From the NCBI GenBank assembly GCA_029255685.2, contig CM055320.2:11456614-11520613 (forward strand): a DNA stretch of 64,000 bases. Direction: 5' to 3'. Origin of the DNA: Silene conica. Its lineage: Eukaryota; Streptophyta; Magnoliopsida; Caryophyllales; Caryophyllaceae. Below are positions 56,784 through 64,000 of this stretch, piece after piece (the first letter of the stretch is position 1; each line of letters opens with the position of its first letter). The notes under the pieces are model-generated. The model did not search any database. It saw only the letters and a program-made list of their open reading frames with translations, and was not told the DNA's origin. A program made the position numbers and the translations under genes.

Positions 56784-59700
56784 ATGGCTGGTGAAGACCC
56801 AATGCCAAGTGCCAAGCTAGCACGTGAATCCTGGCTTAAAGCCTTCATGGACTCCATGAATCAGTCTACTAGACTGAGGAATGATGGGTCAAACTTCTCT
56901 GACTGGGAGGCAGCGTTACGGAATGCTTCCATTGCTAACGGAAAGCTCAAGTACTTAACTGGGCCAATTCCGGCACACCCAGGAACAGGAGCTAGAGCTA
57001 ACGAAGTTCGCGCTCATAGCGACTTCGTCATGGAAGCGGGTGCGATAAAGAACGTACTCCTCTATGCAATGGAATCCAATTTGCAAAGACGCTTCATCTC
57101 CCATGGTGCAAACAAGATTTTCACCACGCTCACTAACGAATTCTCGAAAGCTCCGAGAATCGTTTCTTATGAGCATACATGTTGCTTCTTTGAGGCGAAA
57201 CTCCATAAGGGCCAAGCTGTTAGCCCACATATTCTCAACATGATTGAGAATATCGAGAAACTGGAGGCCCTAAACTGCAAGATCAGTGAGAACATAATCG
57301 TTGATCGAATGCTTCATTCGCTTCATGATGGGTTCACCCTCTTTAGGGCCAACTATTACATGAACGACATGAAGAAGACTCCTCATGAGCTCCACTCCCT
57401 TCTCGTACAGACCGAGAAGGATTTGAAATTAAGTGGGAGCGTGAAGCAGGATGTTCTCATGATCTCCAGTAAGGGTAAGGGTAAGGGAAAAGCTAAAGCT
57501 CAGGGCGACCTAGCGGTAGGTAAGCCCAAGTTCAAGAAGTCAGGATTCGCCAAGAGTTGGCCAGTGAGTCGAGCAACTCGCAGGGCAAGACAAAGAGTAA
57601 GGATACTAGCATGGAATGCCACCATTGCCACAAGACTGGGCATTGGAGGCGTACATGCCCCGTGTATCGTGAGGACATTAAGGCAGGTCGCGTTATTCCT
57701 GTTGGTATGTCTTCTTCTTCTTTTATTCACATGATTGAGATTAACCATGCAAGTTACGGAACTTGGGTACTAGATACTGGTTGTGGTTCTCATCTATGTA
57801 ATCATGTGCAGGGCCTCCGAAACCAAGAACCCCTCATCAAGGGTGAGGTTGACCTGCGTGTCGGGAATGGAGCACGTGTTGCTGCAGTCTCGAGGGGAAC
57901 ATACGTGATCCAGCTTCCAAGTGGATTCGAGTTATCTTTATATAACTGTTATTATGTTCCTAGTTTATCCAAAAACATTATTTCAGTTTCTGCACTTGAC
58001 AAACTTGGTTTTTCATTTGTAATAGAGAATAATAGCTGATTTTCTCGTTACACAATATGATTTATGGCAAGGCAGTTTCCATGAATGGAATTTATGTTTT
58101 AGATCAAACCACCGAAATATTGCATGTGAATAACAAGAGATTAAAGATTGGTGACAAAGATCAAACTTACATATGGCATTGCCGTATGGGACATATAAAT
58201 GAGAAACGTGTAAAACAGCTCATACAGTATGGAGCTATCTCGGCCTTTGATTTCGAATCATATGGCACGTGTGAATCATGTCTCATCGGAAAGATGACTC
58301 GTATTTCCTTCAAAGGTGTTGGAATGCGCGCTGCCGACCTATTAGGACTCATACATACGGATGTATGTGGCCCTATGTCGATCAACGCACGAGAAGGCTA
58401 TAGGTATTTCATCACTTTCACGGATGATTTGAGTAGATATGGCTATGTCTAGTTAATGAAACATAAAAGTGAATCCTTTGACAAGTTCAAAGAATACCAG
58501 AATCGGGTACAGAACCAACTGGGCAGAAAGATTAAAGCACTTCGGTCTGATCGTGGTGGCGAATATCTTTCTCACGAGTTTGATCAACACCTTAAAGACT
58601 GTGGCATCGTTCTACAGTTGACTCCACCTTGAACACCACAATTAAATGGTGTGTCCGAACGGAGAAATCGAACTCTACTTGATATGGTTCGATCCATGAT
58701 GAGTCACACCGTTGTGCCTGATTCATTATGGGGCTATGCTCTTTTGTCGGCCGCTCTAATACTTAACCGAAGTCCGTCTAAAGCTATTGACAAGACTCCA
58801 TATGAGTAATGGAAGGGAACGGTCCCTAACTTGTCCTTTATTCGGGTTTGGGGCTGCGAGGCTTATGTCAAGTGCGACGTTCTTAGAGAAAGAATTTCTC
58901 GAGAACAAGTCGAGTAATAGAACCTTCGATCTATCGGAGATTCAAGAACCAACTACCGAGCAACCATTGGAGGAAACAATTCCTTCAACCGAGGCTGCGG
59001 TAGATATTCCTGAGGAACCTAGGAGGTCAGGAAGAGTCTCTATTACTCCGGACAGATACATTGGTATGGTCGAGGAACATGACATAGATGACGTCTTACT
59101 CCTAGAGGGTAATGAACCCACAACCTATAAAGGTGCCATGACTAGTTCTGACTCAAAGTTATGGTTAGAAGCCATGCAATCCGAGATGGACTCCATGTAT
59201 GAGAACAACGCGTAGGATCTTGTGGACCTACCTGCAAAGGTACGCCCCCTTCAATGCAAATGGCTTTACAAGATAAAGCATGCTGGGGAAGGACAACAAG
59301 ATATCCACAAGGCAAGACTAGTTGATAAAGGTTTCACCCAAGTGCCAGGCTTGCACTACGATGAAATCTTTGCACCCGTAGTCATGTTGCGTTCCATTCG
59401 GATTATCTTAGCGATCGCCGCATTTCATGACTATGAAATATGGCAAATGGACGTTAAAACCGACTTCTTAAACGATTATTTGGAGGAAGAGTTGTACATG
59501 GTACAACCCGAGGGTTTTATTGATCCGGGACATCCTAAGAAGTTTTGCAAGCTTAAGCGTTCCATCTATGGACTTAAGCAAGCATCACGGGGTTGGAATC
59601 ATCGCTTCGACATAGTGATAAAAGAGAATGGATTCATTCGATCAGTCGAGGAACCATGTCTCTATATCAAGTCGAGTGGGAGCAAGATTGTCTTCCTAGT

Positions 59701-60691
59701 ACTATATGTCGATGACATACTCTTGATTGGGAATGACATACCTCTCCTTTCTTCGGTTAAAGCATGGTTGAAAAACCATTTCCAGGTGAAAGATCTGGGA
59801 GAGGCACAAAGAATTTTGGGCATCCGTATCTACAGGGATAGATCACGACGGATGTTGTCTCTCAGTCAGGAATCTTACATAGATAAGATTCTAGAGAGAT
59901 TCAGCATGACGAACTCCAAGAAAGGGTTCCTTCCTATGACTACTGGGCTTCACTTGAGCAAGACTCAAGAGGCTAAGACATTGGAAGAGAAAGAGCGCAT
60001 GAGTCGGATTCCTTATGCTTCGGCTATAGGATCGATCATGTATGCCATGATATGCACACGTCCAGACGTTGCATATGCATTGACTATGACAAGCCGATTC
60101 CAAGCTCATCCAGGTGAACAACACTGGATGGCCGTGAAAAACATTCTTAAGTACCTACGGAGGACTAAAGATTGGGGATTGACTTACGGAGGCGACTCGA
60201 CGCTCTACGCCACGGGTTACGCAGATGCTAGCTTCCAAACGGATTGAGACGACTCGAAATCTCAGTCTGGATTCGTTTTTACTCTTAATGGCACTGCTGT
60301 CAGCTGGAAAAGTTCTAAACAAAATGTTACAGCAGATTCTACAACTGAGTCCGAGTACTATGCCGCTTCGGAAGCAGCTAAGGAAGCAATATGGAAGCGT
60401 CAATTCTTACAAGGACTATCTGTAGTGCCTAGTTCGAATGACCCAATCACCGTTTATTGTGACAATAAAGGTGCCATCTTCCAAGCAAAGGAGCATAAGT
60501 CTAGCAACAAAGCTAGACATGTACAACGGAAAGCTTATCTAATCAGAGATTACGTGGAGCAAAAGGAGATATTCATTGATAAGATCACTACGGATGACAA
60601 CATAGCTGATCCTCTCACAAAAGCATTACCACGTGATAAGCATGAAGGGCACATTAATTCCATGGGAATCAGATGTGTTCCTAAGTTGTAG
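56784..60691 (+). pseudogene. Gag-pol region of copia G (broken)
   Basis: It begins MAGEDPMPS like E and keeps gag, CCHC knuckle, protease (LDTGCGSH), integrase, RT (YVDDILL near 59709) and RNase H (ending DPLTKALP) in copia order. About eight breaks interrupt it, so it is a fossil. Confidence 0.92.
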
Positions 60692-61556
60692 TACTCTTTT
60701 ATGAATTCATGTTATAATTCATTGTCTTGTGTACTCTATTACAACCTCATTGTTATGATATTTAATGTTTTGTTTCTCATGTGGAATTGTACGCCAATTT
60801 TGAACACCACAAAGTGAACTGATTAACATTACATCGTTTTGGTCCTTGATTACCCACTTGAGCTGATAACTCAGGTAATCATTTTGTGACGTTGGTTGAT
60901 GGTGGGTTCAACGAGCCATAAGTCAAACGGTTGACTGACCAATCACAAAGGCGAGTTATACGGATATCTCGTAGGACACCCCGTGACAACGTTATGGAGT
61001 CCTAAATGTTTTATAACATTGGGTGCCAGGTCGTGGATAGGACCTCCATAGTGTTCCTTAGAGTCGAGTCTTTTGACTTTCAACTGTCTCTTGAGATTAA
61101 GGCAGATTTTGGGTAACTTTGGTTTCTTTCCCACGGTCTTCCGTAACAGGGGCCAAGAGGATTTTTTCTGGGTTATTTCATGCTGCGCTTACATCTGCAG
61201 GATTCGAGTTGAGGGAAATATCCAAACCCTTATCAGGATTTTATCATTTCTCAGGGCCACTCGAGGAGTAGTAACTGAAATGCATGGCCATGCTCAAATA
61301 CAGATTCGTTTTATCAGTTAAGTTACTCTCTAGTCGGGGAAACCACTCTTGATACAGATCGCTTGTGAGATACGACCTTTGCGAATACGGATTTGCAAAT
61401 TATCTTACATTGAGTGGGAGAAATTTTAAAAGGATATGAGAATCGGTCATCGCACCTACACTTGTACGGACAAGTGGGAGTTTGTTGGAGCTTGTGTCCT
61501 CCACATGTAGTCTGATAACGTCATTGCACATACCCTTGTACGGACAAGTGGGAGAT
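60692..61556 (+). other. 3' noncoding region and purine tracts of G
   Basis: Collinear with the 3' region of E. Two hairpin-plus-purine tracts are present: CACTTGT, loop ACGG (61459-61476), followed by GGGAG and an LTR-start-like TGTTGGAG; and the one abutting the LTR (61533-61556). Confidence 0.78.
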
Positions 61557-62533
61557 TGTTGGGGCTAGTGCCCTTGACAGTTAGTACAATGACTTACTAA
61601 ATCTCTTAAAGGATCACAAGGGCATACTTCAGTATTATTATCAGTTGATCCACGTTTATCAATAACGGTTGGCTTGCTAGATAAGTTTGACGTTATTGTC
61701 ATACGGATGGCGGTGATCAACTGGTCCCTATACGTCACACCTATAGGACACGTTTGAGAGATGTGAAGGTATGAAAATATAGTCACATTTATGCCGGATA
61801 CGACTAAACAGTTAGTCAGAGGTATTGACTATTAAATTAGTCAATGAGATGTTGAGATTATTATTTAATACGGATTAAATAATTTTAGCTAATACGGATT
61901 ACATGATTAATTCGTAAATTAAATATAAGCGGTTATATTTAATCAAATATTAATTTGGGTAATTATACAATATCGTAATTTTATCAGACCATTATTAATG
62001 TATCGACTGCATTAATATCTGATAACACGTGTGCGATTTATAATTAAAACCCGCAAATTATATTTTAGCAAAACGGGTCGAATCACACATTAGAATAAGG
62101 TAAGAGTAGAAAGCCCACTCTTACCCTAATGGGTCGTCCGGCCGTCTAGTACATAAGGAGAAGACTTCTCCTTATGTCAGGTTACTCTTTCTACTGATTG
62201 TCTTACTGACAAACATATCTAAAGAAAAATTAGGGTTTTGAGAGCATCCTTCTCCCAAAACTCAGATCTCACATCTAAACCTCACAAAACTCTCCCCATA
62301 TTGCAAGGCAATTGGAGAGCCTTTCTAGCACACGCGGCATCGTCTTAAACAAAGTCTTGGGTGCAAGTTATAGGAGGGAATTTACTTTAATTCCTGTTCT
62401 TAGGCCTATTTGCGCAAGGACTCAAGGTTGTAATTCTTTTCATGTTTTTATTAACTTATGACTATAATCATAATTTTATATTTCGTTATAATCCTTCATG
62501 TGTTTAGGGCGAATACAAGTTTTATTCTCCACA
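61557..62533 (+). repeat. 3' LTR of copia G (977 bp)
   Basis: Starts TGTTGGGGCTAG, ends TTCTCCACA. It contains the LTR stem CAGTTGATC (61642-61650) with GATCAACTG (61715-61723) and the TATA-region palindrome at 62151-62177. The flanking GGAGT (62534-62538) is the presumed target site. Confidence 0.92.
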
Positions 62534-63155
62534 GGAGTACCATTCTAGATTGCGGGCATGCTTCGCAAGTTGAGGTAGGTGGGTGATTTTGGTTACTTTT
62601 TGTCACAAAAATCACCCCCCTTTTTTTCCTTGTGTGTTGAGTGTCACCTGTGAGAGTCGGTACTTATGGTTTTCTTATCGGTTATGGGTCTAGCATGGAG
62701 TCGAATCATGTGTGCGTCGTGTCAATCTTGGAAGTATAGCTTTGTGCTTCCGTTTGCCCGCCTTGAATTAGTTTCTTGGTCTTTGGTGATGTCATTATCG
62801 ATTGCTTGAGCTTGATTTAGGGGTTTGACACCATGGTTAGACTTTGAGTCGGCACCCTCCGCTATAGACCTCCCTTGTTTAGCTTTTCAAAAAAAACCCG
62901 CTTAGATGAGGCAAGCGGTTGGCTTTTCTTTTTCCCCGATGCATGTTGTTTGTTTATATGTGCTTTGTTTTGACTTGTTTACATCAAAAAATTTGTAGCA
63001 AGACCAAACTTGCCTTGCAATAGGGCATTCTTCCTCATGGATGTCAAATTGTGAGTTGAAAGGGATACGGGTGTAGCTAAACCCGATTCGGCTTCTAGTT
63101 AGCTTAGTTAGTTTGTTTCTTGTTTTCGAATAAGGGTTATATAACTTCTTGATCT

Positions 63156-63194
63156 CTTACTCGAGGACGAGTAAGGTTTAAGTGTGGGGAATTC
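63156..63194 (+). promoter_or_regulatory. Hairpin and polypurine tract of H
   Basis: Perfect 8-bp stem CTTACTCG (63156-63163) with CGAGTAAG (63168-63175), loop AGGA, then GTTTAAGTGTGGGGAATTC to the LTR start at 63195. The stem differs from C and D at paired positions. Confidence 0.87.
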
Positions 63195-63421
63195 TGATGA
63201 GCTATATTTTAGTCAAGATTTTCATTGTTTTTTCCTCATTTTTGGTCCCGTTTCGACCTCGTTTTGCGTGCCTTTGCTCGATTTTATGCCCATTGCCTCG
63301 ACTATTCCTATTTGGTTCCCTTTTTGTAGGTACTGTGGCGGGAGCGAAGAAACGGGAGCAAACGAGACGAATTTGGAGCGAGATGTGAAGAATTGATGAG
63401 ATTTTGACCCTAGACCCTCTC

Positions 63422-63856
63422 AGCCAGTCCCAGACAGGCAGCCGGTGGGCCGGCTGGGAGCATTAACTTGACTTTTTGAAGAAAATGAAGAATTGTTACA
63501 GGAATATAAAGTTGGATTTTTAGTCGGTCCCCTACCGGCGGCCGGTAGGCCGGCTGGGGATTATTTCCCATACTTAGCCAAATTTTGAATGTCAAATATT
63601 TGTGTTTTGGGCAGATCCTTAAGAAAAGACTCCCAGCCGGTGGCCAGCCGGCAGCCGGCCCACCGGCTGGTTGTAGCTGTGTTGAGGAAAATACGAAGAA
63701 AAATCAGAAGTATGGAATCGGACTCTAAGCCGGTAGTCAACCGGCAGCCGGCCCGTCGGCCCAGGATCAAGCTCAATTGAAGAAAAAAGAAGAAAAGGTC
63801 AGAAGTTTGTAATTTGACTCTTAGCCGGTCCCAGACCGGCAGCCGGTTGACCGGCT
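63422..63856. repeat. Five 34-nt GCCGG double-dyad modules (H)
   Basis: Modules start at 63422, 63522, 63635, 63728 and 63823, each 34 nt. Each joins two dyads, for example GCCGGT-CCCAG-ACCGGC followed by GCCGGT-TG-ACCGGC. Intervals are 93-113 nt and the linkers share A/G-rich stretches, so they look like a diverged tandem array. Confidence 0.9.
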
Positions 63857-63884
63857 AAGAGTCATTTCTCAGATTTTCGCACAC

Positions 63885-63891
63885 TATATAA
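63885..63891 (+). promoter_or_regulatory. TATA box, LTR of H
   Basis: TATATAA in the context CACTATATAAACCCG, a good plant TATA context, about 30 nt after the last double-dyad module. Confidence 0.7.
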
Positions 63892-64000
63892 ACCCGCACT
63901 TAGTCTATTTTCATTTACGCAACTTTAAGATATTTTCACGCATTCCTAGGGTTTGTTACTGTTTCATTGCCTACTTTTTCACATTCAAAACTCAACTCAA

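Larger units (their letters stand above)
53067..62533 (+). mobile_element. Copia element G (broken, relative of E)
   Basis: A Ty1/copia element on the plus strand: 103-bp remnant of the 5' LTR, tRNA-iMet primer site, leader enlarged by a Helitron, gag-pol 56784-60691, 3' noncoding region, purine tract, 3' LTR 61557-62533. It belongs to the same family as E at the protein level but is older, with roughly eight breaks in gag-pol. Its 5' LTR was cut by the right half of D. Its right flank is element H. Confidence 0.9.
62534..64000 (+). mobile_element. Athila-like element H, partial (window edge)
   Basis: Seen are the end of a 3' noncoding region, a hairpin plus polypurine tract and about 800 bp of the 3' LTR. 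The block at 62541-62585 matches the conserved 3' block of C, D and F, which ties H to the Athila group. The LTR start TGATGAGC differs from that of C and D, so it is another family. No protein of H is visible. G is inserted in it. Confidence 0.8.
63195..64000 (+). repeat. 3' LTR of H (start; runs off the edge)
   Basis: Begins TGATGAGCTATATTT. It carries five 34-nt double-dyad modules and a TATA box (TATATAA, 63885-63891) shortly after the last one. Confidence 0.82.

Overview
The window is nuclear DNA from a flowering plant (probably a eudicot; the species cannot be told from this sequence) and is built almost entirely of nested transposable elements. I see no host gene, rRNA or tRNA gene. 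Evidence for a plant is the set of families present: Ty1/copia elements primed by initiator tRNA-Met, Athila-type Ty3/gypsy elements primed by tRNA-Asp, a large non-coding LTR element with Tekay/Del-like ends, a Helitron with plant-type ends, and a long-inverted-repeat foldback element.

Layout. Left part: an old Athila element F (fragments 4591-4665 and 30872-31862) hosts copia A (1-4590, minus, cut by the window edge), copia B (4666-30871, minus, target duplication ATTAC) and the left half of Athila D (5' LTR from 31863). B contains two insertions: non-coding LTR element L (4716-13359, duplication TATAA) in its 3' LTR and Athila C (16209-25652, duplication GTCCT) in its interior. The 5' LTR of C holds a solo LTR of the A/B family (16481-17769, duplication GTAAC). 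The 5' LTR of D holds copia E (31872-40418, minus, duplication GCGTG), which looks whole and very young. Right part: Athila element H (62534-64000, cut by the window edge) hosts copia G (53067-62533). The leader of G holds a Helitron (53750-55566) that itself contains a foldback element (54632-55055). The right LTR of D (51820-53066) sits inside the 5' LTR of G. The two LTRs of D do not match and neither do its flanks, so D looks like a recombinant of two Athila insertions that deleted the sequence between them.

Elements that could act alone carry gag-pol (E, looking whole; D and G, broken). B, C and L lack most or all of pol and would have needed proteins supplied by relatives.

The most unusual signal is a paired dyad module: two 12-bp inverted repeats of the form GGTCGRYCGACC separated by exactly 9 nt (33 nt in all, 21 bp centre to centre). 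I counted about 35 modules by hand. They lie in LTRs, gag coding sequence, an intron, 3' noncoding regions and the leaders of copia elements, so they cross two LTR-retrotransposon superfamilies. Element H has a different but analogous 34-nt double-dyad module, five times. A second cross-family signal is a short hairpin with a GGAC-like loop just before the polypurine tract in Athila, Tekay-like and copia elements, with stem sequences that change together. A third is a set of covarying stems inside the copia LTRs.
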